A stretch of DNA of 64,000 nucleotides from Saprospiraceae bacterium (GCA_016710235.1 JADJLG010000001.1:248001-312000), one strand, 5' to 3'. Positions 18,837 through 28,442 are shown, numbered from the stretch's first letter. Translations and numbers: made by a program. The notes: generated by a model from the letters alone, not told the origin.

Positions 18837-20072
18837 ATGAAAGAGACCGTAGAATTGCTTTCACCCGCAGGTTCATTTGAATCGCTTAGAGCTGCGATCC
18901 AGGGCGGTTGTGATTCTGTATACTTTGGTATAGAACAACTCAATATGAGGGCCCGCTCAGCAAATTTGTTTACCCTGGACGAAATCCCTCAAATCACTGA
19001 AATCATCCGGGAAAATAATAAAAAATGCTACTTGACACTGAATACAATCCTCTATGACCATGACCTGAGTGTGATGCGTGACATAGTGGATCGCGCACAA
19101 GAATCAGGAGTAAATGCCATCATCGCTTCGGATCATGCTGTAATGAACTACTGCAGAAAAAAAAATATGCCGGTACATATTTCTACTCAAGCAAACATCT
19201 CTAATGTGGAAGCGGTAGAATTCTATGCGGTGTATGCGGATGTAATGGTATTGGCAAGAGAGTTGAGTCTGATGCAGGTTAAGGATATGGCCAGAGAGAT
19301 TCGCCGTAGGGATATCCGTGGCCCAGGTGGTGAATTCGTGAGGTTGGAAATTTTTGCACATGGTGCTTTGTGTATGGCTGTCTCAGGCAAATGTTATCTG
19401 AGTCTGCATTCTCATTATGCATCCGCAAACAGAGGTGCATGCGTACAAAATTGTAGGAGATCTTATATCGTCACAGACAAAGAGGAAGGCATAGAGTTTG
19501 AGATAGAAAACGAAAACATTATGTCTGCGAAGGATTTGTGCACGATTGATTTTCTTGACAAGATCATTGATTCCGGTACAAGGGTGATTAAAATAGAAGG
19601 TAGAGGTAGAGCATCAGAATATGTGTACACCACAACAAAATGTTACAGGGAAGCTTTGGACTCTATTCATGCAGGAACCTACTCCAAAGAAAAAATTGAA
19701 TCCTGGAAAGTTCAGCTCAGTACTGTTTATAATCGGAGTTTTTGGGATGGATATTACCTGGGGCGAAAGATGGGTGAGTGGAGTGATGCTTATGGATCCA
19801 AAGCAACAAAGAAAAAAATATACCTTGCAAAAGGTGTCAAGTATTACGATCAACTTCAGGTAGCAGAATTCCAATGCGAAGCTCACAAAATATCTGTGGG
19901 TGATGAAATCATCATCAGCGGACCAACCACCGGCTACATCCAAATGGAGGTGGATGTCATTCATGTGAATCGAACATCTGTACCTACTGCAGAACAAGGA
20001 CAGAATTTTACGATTCCAATGGCACAAAAAATTCGACCTTCAGATAAATTGTATAAACTCGTAAATTCATAA
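18837..20072 (+). CDS. Peptidase U32 family protein (tRNA hydroxylation TrhP-like)
   Basis: The 411-residue protein carries the U32 signature EIFAHGALCMAVSGKCYLS (about residues 170-190), the N-terminal LLSPAGSFESLRAAIQGG and a small C-terminal beta-barrel domain (about 330-411). Although named after collagenase-like peptidases, characterised bacterial relatives hydroxylate tRNA U34 (TrhP) or 23S rRNA C2501 (RlhA) and use Cys residues probably bound to iron-sulfur. Here several Cys lie around the signature and at NRGACVQNCRR. The next gene is a ferredoxin and the one after is QueD, so an RNA-modification role is more likely than proteolysis; which RNA is not decided by the sequence. Confidence 0.85.
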   Translation: MKETVELLSPAGSFESLRAAIQGGCDSVYFGIEQLNMRARSANLFTLDEIPQITEIIRENNKKCYLTLNTILYDHDLSVMRDIVDRAQESGVNAIIASDHAVMNYCRKKNMPVHISTQANISNVEAVEFYAVYADVMVLARELSLMQVKDMAREIRRRDIRGPGGEFVRLEIFAHGALCMAVSGKCYLSLHSHYASANRGACVQNCRRSYIVTDKEEGIEFEIENENIMSAKDLCTIDFLDKIIDSGTRVIKIEGRGRASEYVYTTTKCYREALDSIHAGTYSKEKIESWKVQLSTVYNRSFWDGYYLGRKMGEWSDAYGSKATKKKIYLAKGVKYYDQLQVAEFQCEAHKISVGDEIIISGPTTGYIQMEVDVIHVNRTSVPTAEQGQNFTIPMAQKIRPSDKLYKLVNS

Positions 20073-20083
20073 AAACTATCTGA

Positions 20084-20320
20084 ATGTCATACACCATAAT
20101 TCAATATAGAGCAAAATGTATAGGCTGTAATGCATGTGTGGAAGCTGCTCCTTCAAGATGGAGAATTTCTCGTAAGGACGGAAAATGCTCCCTCGTCGGT
20201 GCTGAATCAAAGAACGGAATTTTCACTACTAAAATACAGGATCAAGAGTATGACGAAAATCGAAGAGCAGCAGACAACTGCCCTGTCCATATTATTCAGA
20301 TCCATCAAACCAGTAAATAA
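20084..20320 (+). CDS. Small 4Fe-4S ferredoxin
   Basis: This 78-residue protein has CIGCNACVEAAPSRW (CxxCxxC) near residue 13 and a distant Cys-Pro in ADNCPVHIIQI, the four ligands of a single 4Fe-4S cluster. The region between is lengthened and basic. It lies 11 bases after the U32 gene and 8 before queD, so it may supply electrons to the U32 protein; that is inference from position. Fer4-type single-cluster ferredoxins are normally about this size. Confidence 0.88.
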   Translation: MSYTIIQYRAKCIGCNACVEAAPSRWRISRKDGKCSLVGAESKNGIFTTKIQDQEYDENRRAADNCPVHIIQIHQTSK

Positions 20321-20328
20321 AAACAAAC

Positions 20329-20790
20329 ATGTTCAACTTCAATCAAATCATCAGAGTCACAAAGCATTTTACAATAGACATGGCTCATGCTCTGTATGGT
20401 TATGATGGTCCATGCAAGAATATTCATGGGCATACTTACCATTTGGAAGTAACCGTGATGGGCTCACCTATAACTGAACTTGCCGATCCAAAAAATGGTA
20501 TGGTCATTGATTTTGGTCAATTAAAAAAAATCATACAGGAGAAAATCATCAATAAGTTTGATCATGCGCTAGTCTTAAATGAAAATGCTCCATATGTTAC
20601 AGCAGAAATATTGACAAATGAATTTGAAAAAGTAATTCTTGTGCCATTCCAGCCTACCTGTGAAAATTTATTGATCCATTTTCTAGAAAACATCAAAGAT
20701 CAATTTGGAGGTCAAGAGAAGCTCTGTAGAATCGTCTTGAGAGAAACTCCAAGTTCGTTTGCAGAATGGCATGCATCAGATCAACATTAA
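20329..20790 (+). CDS. queD: 6-carboxy-5,6,7,8-tetrahydropterin synthase (QueD/PTPS family)
   Basis: The enzyme makes 6-carboxytetrahydropterin from dihydroneopterin triphosphate in queuosine (tRNA G34) synthesis. Its 153 residues show the zinc-binding and catalytic pattern: FTIDMAHAL (His), CKNIHGHTYHLEV (catalytic Cys plus two His) and PTCENLLIHFLENI (Glu). It is somewhat longer than the about 120 residues of the E. coli enzyme, as in other Bacteroidota. The related function 6-pyruvoyltetrahydropterin synthase cannot be excluded, but the CxxxHGH form favours QueD. Last gene of the U32-ferredoxin-queD unit. Confidence 0.92.
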   Translation: MFNFNQIIRVTKHFTIDMAHALYGYDGPCKNIHGHTYHLEVTVMGSPITELADPKNGMVIDFGQLKKIIQEKIINKFDHALVLNENAPYVTAEILTNEFEKVILVPFQPTCENLLIHFLENIKDQFGGQEKLCRIVLRETPSSFAEWHASDQH

Positions 20791-20831
20791 ATCCTTATGA
20801 ATACATTTTGACAAAAATCAGGTAATAAAAA

Positions 20832-23627
20832 CTAAGGTTTTATTACTTTAAAACAATTTCTGTCTGAGCTGCTGTTTATTACAATAAAATAAATCCCTGA
20901 AGGAACCTGTTGAAAATCTACCACGACTTGATTATCCTGAATTCTATCCCGATCCAACTCTGCAAAGATCCTTCCCTGGAGATTTATTAGTTTGATTTGT
21001 GTCACAAGGGCATCAACAGAACACTTCAAATAATCACCTACAGGGTTGGGGAAACAGTTGAGCTGAGTAACCGAGTGAACAGTTTTATTTTTTTCCGGAA
21101 CAGTTTCTTCATTATCAGTTGGAATAGGTATACTATTGCAACAAAACCACTCCTCGTCATAATTCAACTGCCTGTACATTTCATCCGATAAATTACCAAA
21201 ACGCGAATTGTAACTATTGCCTTCCTCTACTGTTTGTTCTATCAAATTTCCAGCACAATCATAAAAATTTGTTTCGATATTCCGGTATGTATTTTTTGAC
21301 ACATCATAATACGATGTTTTGGTATAAACCAATTTCAATCCCCTGAATTCAACGAAACCTGCATTTGATCTGAACCTCCTTACAATGTGGTCAGGATTAG
21401 CGCAAAGTAATGCAGCTAATGTATCCTTTAGCCATGAGGCTTTTAGCATATCTTCCCAATCTAATCCATTACATCTAGCACTGCAAATTTGTATGAATTG
21501 ATTATCAACAGGAGTATTCTCAAGAATTTTAACGCCAAGAGGGCAGAATAGTACCATGCTCTGATTTAAAGTATCAAATTGGTTAAAGCTTAAGTTCACT
21601 TGTCCTATGCGAAGATGTTCCAAATTGGAAATACTCCCCGGAATTTTACCAAAAAAAGAATTATGATCTAATCTCAATGTCTTTAGATCGTGTAGATTTC
21701 CAATATATTCAGGAAGTTCTCCTGTAAATTGATTGTCTCCCAGATCCAGATGCTCCAACTCTTTCCAGTTTTTAATTTCTACTGGTAAATTTCCTGTCAA
21801 ATAATTAGATCTCAAATTGAGTAATTTGATGAAATCGATATTGAAATGTGCCAAATTTCCTTGCAAATTATTGGAACTAACATCTAAACTGTCCAGAGTA
21901 TTCATTTCTAAATCAGGCAAATTTCCTGTCAGGTTATTTCCATTCAACTGCAATGATCGCACACAACCGAATTTATCCGTTGTGACACCATACCAATCAG
22001 AAATTGACGTACCTGACTGCAGCCAATTCAATCTGTTGAACCAGCTGTCACCTGATGTGGCTTGATACAACTTGACCAATTGCAAACTATCCTGTTCTAC
22101 GTCGCACACTCGCACAGAAATTTCCTTGCTCATCAGGTTTACATCAGGAAACTCAGGGTTAGTTACAATTGAGTAATATCTACCATAATCATCATGATTC
22201 AGGTTCTGAAATATAAGCATATTAGAGTGCTTTGAATTCCCGGGAGGAACTGACCAAGGGATGTCATTTTTAATCCACTGATATTGATTGCTATCTATAG
22301 ATGAATCAATATTAAGATCAATGATTCCCAGCTCATTTTTCTTCCAATAAAATGTTGTATCATGATAAAAAGATAATTGCGGTGAATACAAGAATTTATT
22401 TATCTTTTTTGCTTTGTACAAATCTGTAAACGTAAATTGATTATCCTGAATCCTCAACCTACTCAACACAGGGAGTGAATTCAAATTGGGCAGACTATCT
22501 GAAAAGCGATTTCCGTTCAGGTATAAAAAGTTTAGAGATGGCAAATCTAAAACCGGAATTTCACCAGACAATCTATTGTTACTTAAATCTAAAAACATCA
22601 ATGCTTTATTCTCATCAAATGAAGGAATGCTCCCTGAAAGAAGATTGGTACTCACATCGAGATTGCTTACCTTTTTGAGAAAACTAAAATGTGGTAACTG
22701 ACCTGAAAAATAGTTATTATTCATTTCGAGGGCAGTAATTTCGGGTAAATTGAAATTCGGAATACTCCCCGATAATTGATTTCCTGAAACATTGATGAAG
22801 GTCAATTTTTTTAAACCAGCTAATGCCGGCATGTTTCCAGTTAAACAGTTATCGGCCAAATCCAATATTTCCAAACTATCCAGATTCTTAAAATCGGGAA
22901 TTTCCCCTGAAAAATAATTCCCGCCTGCATATAATTTTCTCAAATTTGGCAAACCTTCCAAATTAATCAATCCACCGGTTAGCTCGTTACCACCCAGAAA
23001 CAGCACCTCAAGTTCAGGCAAACTAAAATGGGGCAATTCTCCTGAAAATTGATTTATATTCAAGTTTAAATATTTCAACTTACTCAGTTTGGAGAACGGA
23101 GGAATTGAGCTAGCTATATTATTCCTTCCCAGCAACAAATGCTCAAGTTTTGGCATATTAAAATCCGGTATTGGACCTTCAATATGATTGTCCAATAAAG
23201 AGAGAAATTCGAGTTCTTTTAAATTTTGATAATCCGGTATCTTACCCACCAGACTGCACAATTCTAATTCCAAATACTTGAGTTTGGGACATTCCAATTG
23301 AGGCACCGGTCCTTCATGTTCGTTATGAGTTACTTCAAAATACTTCAATTCCGGAAAACTCAAATCCGGCAATGGACCTCCAAGGTTTTGCACAATTAAC
23401 TCCAAGGAATCTACGCAGCCATCAATATTGAGATGGACACCCTGCCACTGATTGATTGGTTTGTACAGAGGCCAGGGAGAGCTCCAATTGTATCCTACAG
23501 TGCTATTGTAAATTTTTACCAGCTCAAGTGAATCAGTTTTTCGATCACATTGACCGAATGCATTACTCGAGCTCATTAAAAATATGAGCCCTACAACATT
23601 CAACACCGAAATGGAAATTCTATGCAT
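20832..23627 (-). CDS. T9SS-exported leucine-rich-repeat surface protein
   Basis: This 931-residue secreted protein has a signal peptide ending near residue 25 (SSNAFGQ). Two blocks follow, each opening with a plant-LRR-like cap (SLELVKIYNSTVGYNW and SLQLVKLYQATSGDSWFNR) and continuing into LRRs of the LDLSNNRLSGEIP type. The first block has about 15 repeats and the second about 5, separated by an Ig-like insert near residues 400-500. The C-terminus (LNCFPNPVGDYLKC ... VPSGIYFIVI) is a T9SS type A sorting domain. It probably sits on the cell surface and binds protein or glycan. It faces convergently into queD. Confidence 0.92.
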   Translation of the reverse strand: MHRISISVLNVVGLIFLMSSSNAFGQCDRKTDSLELVKIYNSTVGYNWSSPWPLYKPINQWQGVHLNIDGCVDSLELIVQNLGGPLPDLSFPELKYFEVTHNEHEGPVPQLECPKLKYLELELCSLVGKIPDYQNLKELEFLSLLDNHIEGPIPDFNMPKLEHLLLGRNNIASSIPPFSKLSKLKYLNLNINQFSGELPHFSLPELEVLFLGGNELTGGLINLEGLPNLRKLYAGGNYFSGEIPDFKNLDSLEILDLADNCLTGNMPALAGLKKLTFINVSGNQLSGSIPNFNLPEITALEMNNNYFSGQLPHFSFLKKVSNLDVSTNLLSGSIPSFDENKALMFLDLSNNRLSGEIPVLDLPSLNFLYLNGNRFSDSLPNLNSLPVLSRLRIQDNQFTFTDLYKAKKINKFLYSPQLSFYHDTTFYWKKNELGIIDLNIDSSIDSNQYQWIKNDIPWSVPPGNSKHSNMLIFQNLNHDDYGRYYSIVTNPEFPDVNLMSKEISVRVCDVEQDSLQLVKLYQATSGDSWFNRLNWLQSGTSISDWYGVTTDKFGCVRSLQLNGNNLTGNLPDLEMNTLDSLDVSSNNLQGNLAHFNIDFIKLLNLRSNYLTGNLPVEIKNWKELEHLDLGDNQFTGELPEYIGNLHDLKTLRLDHNSFFGKIPGSISNLEHLRIGQVNLSFNQFDTLNQSMVLFCPLGVKILENTPVDNQFIQICSARCNGLDWEDMLKASWLKDTLAALLCANPDHIVRRFRSNAGFVEFRGLKLVYTKTSYYDVSKNTYRNIETNFYDCAGNLIEQTVEEGNSYNSRFGNLSDEMYRQLNYDEEWFCCNSIPIPTDNEETVPEKNKTVHSVTQLNCFPNPVGDYLKCSVDALVTQIKLINLQGRIFAELDRDRIQDNQVVVDFQQVPSGIYFIVINSSSDRNCFKVIKP

Positions 23628-23839
23628 AATAGTTATTCTTTATCAATTTAAGGACATCCATTCTTGAACCAGGTCATGAGGTAATCAATAAAGGATATTG
23701 CTTCATCAAATATAATCCATATCTGATTAAATTTCAAGTATTCAAAATGGAATGCCGTCATCCCTCGATAGAGAAAATGCTGAGAAATGTGTCCTGAAGC
23801 GCTACATTCACCTCATGTATTTTATAACCGAAGCAAAAG

Positions 23840-24406
23840 CTAGCCATCGGTAGTCCTGGCGGGTCTCGATTGTAACCAATACATCAATTCATCAATGAAA
23901 GGCTCCACTCTTTTCGTCATCGCATCCGGGTCATTTGCCTTTCCATTTTCATCAAAGACATCCTGAATCTTCGGAATCGGAAAAATAGCAGGGATTGTAT
24001 GTGCGCCGATTTTCCATAATACGAATTGCAAATCACCAAGTACCTGAGCTCCACCGAAACTACCTGACGAACAGGTAATAATGCCGACAGGTTTCCTTTT
24101 CCATTCTCCGTATAAGAGATCAATGCAATTTTTCAAAGATGCAGGCATACTGCCATTGTATTCCGGAGTAACAATCAGGACAGCATCAGAATTTTTAATT
24201 TTGGCGGCGAAATCCAATATATTTTGATCCGGATTTTTTAGAAATCTCAGCCTCTCTTCAAAGATCGGAAAATTGTAGATCTTCAGGTCTAAAATTTCGG
24301 ATTCAAACTCCGGATGAGCTTCAAGTCGATTTTGAAAATACATTGCGGCTCTATGACTCATTCTATCAATCCGCACGCTGGAAGAAATTATGCAAATATT
24401 GTACAT
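23840..24406 (-). CDS. NAD(P)H-dependent FMN reductase-like flavoprotein
   Basis: This 188-residue flavodoxin-fold protein has the FMN-phosphate loop near the N-terminus (ISSSVRIDRMSHRAA) and the family motif VTPEYNGSMPASLKNCIDLL (residues about 78-97). GIITCSSGSFGGAQVLGDL follows. Relatives reduce FMN, azo dyes, quinones or chromate with NAD(P)H; no substrate can be read from the sequence. It is 26 bases from the terC-like gene on the same strand and may be co-transcribed. Confidence 0.9.
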   Translation of the reverse strand: MYNICIISSSVRIDRMSHRAAMYFQNRLEAHPEFESEILDLKIYNFPIFEERLRFLKNPDQNILDFAAKIKNSDAVLIVTPEYNGSMPASLKNCIDLLYGEWKRKPVGIITCSSGSFGGAQVLGDLQFVLWKIGAHTIPAIFPIPKIQDVFDENGKANDPDAMTKRVEPFIDELMYWLQSRPARTTDG

Positions 24407-24432
24407 ACCAAATAAAATTAAGGCAAAATCAT

Positions 24433-25224
24433 TTAACGTTCGATATACTCTTCATTGATCATTCTCTTCAATTGTACCGGATCTTCTTTCTTGCCCTTAG
24501 ACATTCGAATCACAAGTATTTCAACAAAAATTGAGAATCCCATTGCAAAATAAATATTACTCTTGGCTATCGGTCTTTCAATTCCTTCTGCCATCAACGA
24601 TATTCCGATCAAAATTAAAAATGACAGTGCAAGCATTTTTATACTCGGATGTTTATTTACGAAATCACCGACAGGTTGAGCGGCAAAAACCATAAATACC
24701 ATTGAAACTACCACAGCCGCAATCATCACATTCACATCTTCCGCCATTCCTATCGCAGTAATCACGGAATCCAATCCAAATACTATATCTAATAAACCAA
24801 TCTGAATGATAGTTTTAATAAATGTCAGTCCTTTTACATCTTTTACTTCGCTATCACCTTCCAAACTGCCATGAATCTCGACAATACTTTTATACAATAA
24901 AAAGAATCCTCCTATAATAAGTATCAAGTCACGGCCGGAAATTTCCAACCTGTGGTGCCAGTCGGCATCATGGATATTAAACCAATCTGCCACATTAAAT
25001 AATGGTTGGGTAAGTGTCATCACCCAGGTGATGGATAGTAACAAAAGTATCCTTGTAATTAACGCAAAAGCCAAACCGAAAATGCGACCTTTTCTCTGTT
25101 GCTCTTTGGGCAACTTACCGGTGAGAATCGAAATAAAAACAATATTGTCGATTCCCAAGACAATCTCCATGACTACCAGAGTCAGGAAAGCCATCCACAT
25201 TTCCGGTTGTTGCATCCACTCCAT
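24433..25224 (-). CDS. TerC family integral membrane protein
   Basis: The 263-residue protein has seven or so helices and the TerC signature Asp residues in membrane segments: EIVLGIDNIVFISIL near residue 20 and IVFGLDSVITAIGMAEDVNV near residue 145. TerC proteins are implicated in metal (manganese, calcium) export and tellurite resistance; recent work on relatives points to manganese loading of exported enzymes. No ter-operon genes lie nearby, so it is likely a housekeeping metal transporter. It precedes the flavoprotein gene on the same strand. Confidence 0.93.
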   Translation of the reverse strand: MEWMQQPEMWMAFLTLVVMEIVLGIDNIVFISILTGKLPKEQQRKGRIFGLAFALITRILLLLSITWVMTLTQPLFNVADWFNIHDADWHHRLEISGRDLILIIGGFFLLYKSIVEIHGSLEGDSEVKDVKGLTFIKTIIQIGLLDIVFGLDSVITAIGMAEDVNVMIAAVVVSMVFMVFAAQPVGDFVNKHPSIKMLALSFLILIGISLMAEGIERPIAKSNIYFAMGFSIFVEILVIRMSKGKKEDPVQLKRMINEEYIER

Positions 25225-25424
25225 AAAAGTTGATTTAAGCAGTTGTTTTGAGTAAAATTAAACAGTTGTCTGTTGCTTTTGTTTCAACGCCTGATTCGCA
25301 AACTTAGAATTAATCCATATTTTGACATACGATTATATTTTAGTTCCCAATCAAAGTAAACAGAAAATACTTAACATTTTTTTTATAGTATGATATCTTA
25401 TTATCCGTTTTTAGAAAATAAATT

Positions 25425-25730
25425 ATGATCCTGATGAATTCTAAAACATCACAACACATCTTATCCACATCCACGAACTTGCTTGGATTTTGTCTATTTG
25501 TAATTACTTCCTTGCACTTCTCCAATAAGGCCGACGACAACCTGATTGACGAGTTTACCTCATTGGTAGCATTATTACTTGCTGTCTCATCGATTTTTTC
25601 TTTTTTTTCATTGAGGACTGAAAACAGCAGATATTCGATCAGGCTTGAAACGATAGCCGACTACATTTTTGTCGTCTCTCTTGTAGGCGTTTTGTCCATC
25701 ATTCTTTTCATGCTTTACCTGTTTTGGTAA
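25425..25730 (+). CDS. Small membrane protein of unknown function
   Basis: The 101 residues contain three hydrophobic helices: TNLLGFCLFVITSLHF, LVALLLAVSSIFSFFSL and YIFVVSLVGVLSIILFMLYL. A short basic stretch with RTENSRYSIRLE lies between the last two. The coding nature is supported by this clean membrane pattern and a plausible ATG (alternative ATG at codon 4). It stands alone between divergent and convergent neighbours. No known family function. Confidence 0.7.
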   Translation: MILMNSKTSQHILSTSTNLLGFCLFVITSLHFSNKADDNLIDEFTSLVALLLAVSSIFSFFSLRTENSRYSIRLETIADYIFVVSLVGVLSIILFMLYLFW

Positions 25731-25797
25731 AAATATAAAAAATTCAATTTTATTTATTGAAAGCTTACCAAACTCAATTTAATAGAAGATAATCGGA

Positions 25798-26160
25798 TCA
25801 TGTTCTCATGATACTTTCGATTTTGCGACCCTTTGCCAGTTCATCGACGATCTTGTCCAAATATCTCACATTTCTGGTAAGTTCATTTTCAATATCTTCT
25901 ACTCTGTACCCACAGATGAGTCCTGTAATGAGTTTTGCATTGGGATGCAATTTTGCATTTTCAAAGAACGTTTCAAAGGTGACCTTTTCTTTGACGAGTT
26001 CTGCAATCTGAGATTCAGAATAAGAGGTGAGCCATGAGATGATCTTATCTAGTTCAACCTTGCTTCTCCCCTTTTTCTCCACTTTTATGATATAGTATGG
26101 ATAAACAGAAGCAAAGGTCATATGAGCTATTCTCTCGTTTTGCTTTTCAGATTCTTTCAT
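25798..26160 (-). CDS. DUF2200 family protein
   Basis: The 120-residue protein matches the DUF2200 pattern throughout: NERIAHMTFASVYPYYIIKV at the N-terminus, KVTFETFFENAKLHPNAKLI in the middle and VRYLDKIVDELAKGRKIESI at the end. These are small cytoplasmic proteins of unknown role. Its ATG overlaps the 3' end of the upstream DUF1801 gene by 14 bases, so the two are translationally coupled. Confidence 0.9.
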   Translation of the reverse strand: MKESEKQNERIAHMTFASVYPYYIIKVEKKGRSKVELDKIISWLTSYSESQIAELVKEKVTFETFFENAKLHPNAKLITGLICGYRVEDIENELTRNVRYLDKIVDELAKGRKIESIMRT

Positions 26161-26554
26161 TTGATAATAATTTATCCAGTTGACCTTTTTTCTTTACCAG
26201 GTTTTTGTAATCCCACTGGATAATTCGGGATTTGTCCAGCCATCTTTGCATCTCTTCCGGTTTTAATTCAGATACAGATTGATAAAACACAGAAGCATCT
26301 TTAAATTTTTTTCCGACTACATTCAAACCGCTTTCATCAAATCCAGCCCCGCTCCAGAACATCAGCCTGACTCCACTCTTTTGTTTGCTATATCCTACAA
26401 TGGGGTTTCCATTCAAAAACCAAACAGGATGTCCATGCCATACTTTCGAAACTGCATCAGGAAGTTTCGCATCAATGATACTATATAGCTGATCACAAAC
26501 TATCTTATCTTCAGCAGGAAGACTATTGTGGTAATGGAATATATCCTGATTCAT
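26147..26554 (-). CDS. DUF1801 family protein
   Basis: I chose the ATG at 26554 (MNQDIFHYHNSL) rather than the TTG at 26587. The 135-residue product has the YdhG-like fold features of DUF1801: SKVWHGHPVWFLNGNPIVGY and RLMFWSGAGFDESGL. Members resemble frataxin/YjbR folds; function is unknown. The gene overlaps the DUF2200 gene, forming a two-gene unit. The region upstream of it, to 27081, is free of genes. Confidence 0.88.
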   Translation of the reverse strand: MNQDIFHYHNSLPAEDKIVCDQLYSIIDAKLPDAVSKVWHGHPVWFLNGNPIVGYSKQKSGVRLMFWSGAGFDESGLNVVGKKFKDASVFYQSVSELKPEEMQRWLDKSRIIQWDYKNLVKKKGQLDKLLSNERI

Positions 26555-27081
26555 CCTTTGTAAAATGAAAATGTATTGACCAGCCAAATTTAGTACGAAT
26601 ACCCAAAACTTTACAATAAATTACAGATGCATATCACAAATGCAATTTAAAATTGACTAAATTAGCCTGCAACTCAATAATGACTCTATATCACCAAAGA
26701 CAAGTCCATACCGGTATAAGTACACAATGCATTTAAAGTTGATTTCAGGGCTAAAAACTCTTTATTATATGTTCATTCTAACTCCACCCTAAAGGGTAGA
26801 GTTATCCAATTATTTATATTATTCGTAGAATGAAATTCTATCGTCTCGCTCTATCTATTGTCGTTTTTAGGCTTATGTAAAATTCAATACGGATTACCAC
26901 AGTATATAAATAAAAAAAAACAGCACTTAGCTCATTTCAAATCTAGTTAGTTATATATGTTTGGCTACATCTTTCTACCAATCATTAAATCGTTGAATTA
27001 ACCATAAATTTGACGGACAAAAATTACTGATTTGACCAATCTATTTGAGTTTATAACAATCCATTTTTTTTAAAGAAAGAT
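26555..27081. other. Gene-free AT-rich stretch with one near-perfect hairpin
   Basis: No open frame here looks coding. The one structured item is at 26780-26803, where AACTCCACCCT and AGGGTAGAGTT pair over 11 positions with a single mismatch around a 2-base AA loop. It has no T-run. It could be a small hairpin repeat (IS200/IS605-like or REP-like) or a transcript end. Confidence 0.4.
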
Positions 27082-27663
27082 CTATTTTTTATATTTATTG
27101 TGCTTCCATTTGTTTGTGCCATTTTCGCTATCTTTCATAAGCTCTTCCAAGCGTTTCTGTCTAGTCGATTCCTGTTTTGCGCTCATGACCCAATGCATTG
27201 AAGGATTGCGGTAAGTTTTGGGTAGTGCTTCAAAATATTTCCAGGCAATTTTATTCTTCTTAAATTTTTTTTCAAATTCCTCGGACAGTTTGATCTCCTC
27301 CTGTTCAAAAGAATAACTGCCTGATTTGATCTCATTTCTCGAATTAAAAACGTCAAGTCCGGCGGGATGCATCAAACCACTTTTGATCAAATGTTCCACT
27401 TTTTTAATATTGACCAGACTCCAGATACTCGTTTTTTTTCTAGGAGTGAAACGAATTTTATAACTTTCTGAATCGATAGAATAACGGACACCATCTATCC
27501 AACCAAAACACAAAGCCTGATCTACAGACTGAGACCAGGTCATGCTTGGTTTTCCTGAATTTACTTTGTAATACCCTACCTCCAACTCAGTTTCTTTGTC
27601 ATGATTATTTTCTAACCACTGTCTGAAACTCATTTCTGAATCAAAAAAAATAAGCTCTGCCAT
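27082..27663 (-). CDS. YdeI/OmpD-associated family protein
   Basis: This 193-residue protein has the YdeI-family core: QWLENNHDKETELEVGYYKV, the motif DQALCFGWIDGVRYSID and RFTPRKKTSIWSLVNIKKV, ending in a Lys-rich tail. Family members were linked to peptide or bacteriocin protection in enterobacteria, but the biochemical role is unknown. It is monocistronic. The C-terminal half has the usual helical extension (KTYRNPSMHWVMSAKQESTR). Confidence 0.9.
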   Translation of the reverse strand: MAELIFFDSEMSFRQWLENNHDKETELEVGYYKVNSGKPSMTWSQSVDQALCFGWIDGVRYSIDSESYKIRFTPRKKTSIWSLVNIKKVEHLIKSGLMHPAGLDVFNSRNEIKSGSYSFEQEEIKLSEEFEKKFKKNKIAWKYFEALPKTYRNPSMHWVMSAKQESTRQKRLEELMKDSENGTNKWKHNKYKK

Positions 27664-27872
27664 TTTTGAACTGCCAAATAATAAAAACCTAACTTATTCA
27701 GATGGAAATCAAACAAGGCCAAACTGCAATTTCAAATTTTATATCCTCTATCTTGAAGGCAGGGGTGCTAAATCTACCTGACGAAATTTGAAAAAAACAC
27801 ACGCTCAAAACAGATATAAGCAAATGATCAGAATCCTTAAAAACACGAATTGCCATCTGTGTCCAATATCAA

Positions 27873-27929
27873 AGAATTGGAGAATACACATTTTCTTCAA
27901 AAGAAAAAAATCAAAGTATTTCCAATTCT
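27873..27929 (-). terminator. Long inverted repeat downstream of the sulfur operon
   Basis: AGAATTGGAGAATAC (27873-27887) and GTATTTCCAATTCT (27916-27929) are inverted with one bulged base. Inside the loop TTTTCTT and AAGAAAA also pair. It lies 31 bases beyond the stop of the DsrE-like gene on the minus strand, where a transcript end is expected, though the following T-run is poor. The rest of 27664-27959 holds nothing recognisable. Confidence 0.45.
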
Positions 27930-27959
27930 CCAATAATTTAGACCTACATAAATTTTTGA

Positions 27960-28442
27960 CTAGATGAACAGCATATGCGTCCCTAGTCCGGATCCTTTTT
28001 TATAAAAATCCCCTACAGTTATTACTTCCGAAACTGCGGGGTGGAGGTCTTCTTTTTTATAATGAAACATATCCATTGCCAACTTACAAGCCCACATTTT
28101 CACACCGGACGCATCCAATATATCAATAAACTCCTCAACACCGGGCAAATCCAATTTTTCCATTTCCTTTTTCATCATATTTGTTGCCAATGACTCCATA
28201 CCCGGAAGGCCTCCGATCAAAGTGGGAATATGCATCGCTGGATTTCCAACCGTAGCAACATGCAGATGTTCCAATTTCTCCTTGTGTATTGCCTCAAGAC
28301 CAAAAAATGTAAAAAATATCTCAGCTTCTATCCCCTCCATTCTAGCACCATTCGCCAACACAAATGCTGCATAAACATTTTCCAGAGTGGCTTTGGAAAG
28401 GATGATCATCATTTTGCTTACTTCTCCATGAAATTCTTTCAT
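27960..28442 (-). CDS. DsrE/DsrF/DsrH-like sulfur-transfer family protein
   Basis: The 160 residues match DsrE-like (DrsE_2/peroxiredoxin-like) proteins: SKATLENVYAAFVLANGARM, EAEIFFTFFGLEAI and a Cys at VKMWACKLAMDMF (about residue 122) that would be the sulfur carrier. Such proteins hand persulfide sulfur between partners. It follows a DsrC/TusE-like gene (23-base gap) and an SQR-like flavoprotein gene on the same strand, forming a sulfur-handling operon. An in-frame ATG at residue 11 is an alternative start. Confidence 0.88.
   Translation of the reverse strand: MKEFHGEVSKMMIILSKATLENVYAAFVLANGARMEGIEAEIFFTFFGLEAIHKEKLEHLHVATVGNPAMHIPTLIGGLPGMESLATNMMKKEMEKLDLPGVEEFIDILDASGVKMWACKLAMDMFHYKKEDLHPAVSEVITVGDFYKKGSGLGTHMLFI

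Noticed and set aside
23648..23761. Small minus-strand frame (37 codons, ending TWFKNGCP) downstream of the FMN reductase region
   Set aside because: Open and somewhat protein-like but too short, no recognised family and no context; could be a gene remnant.
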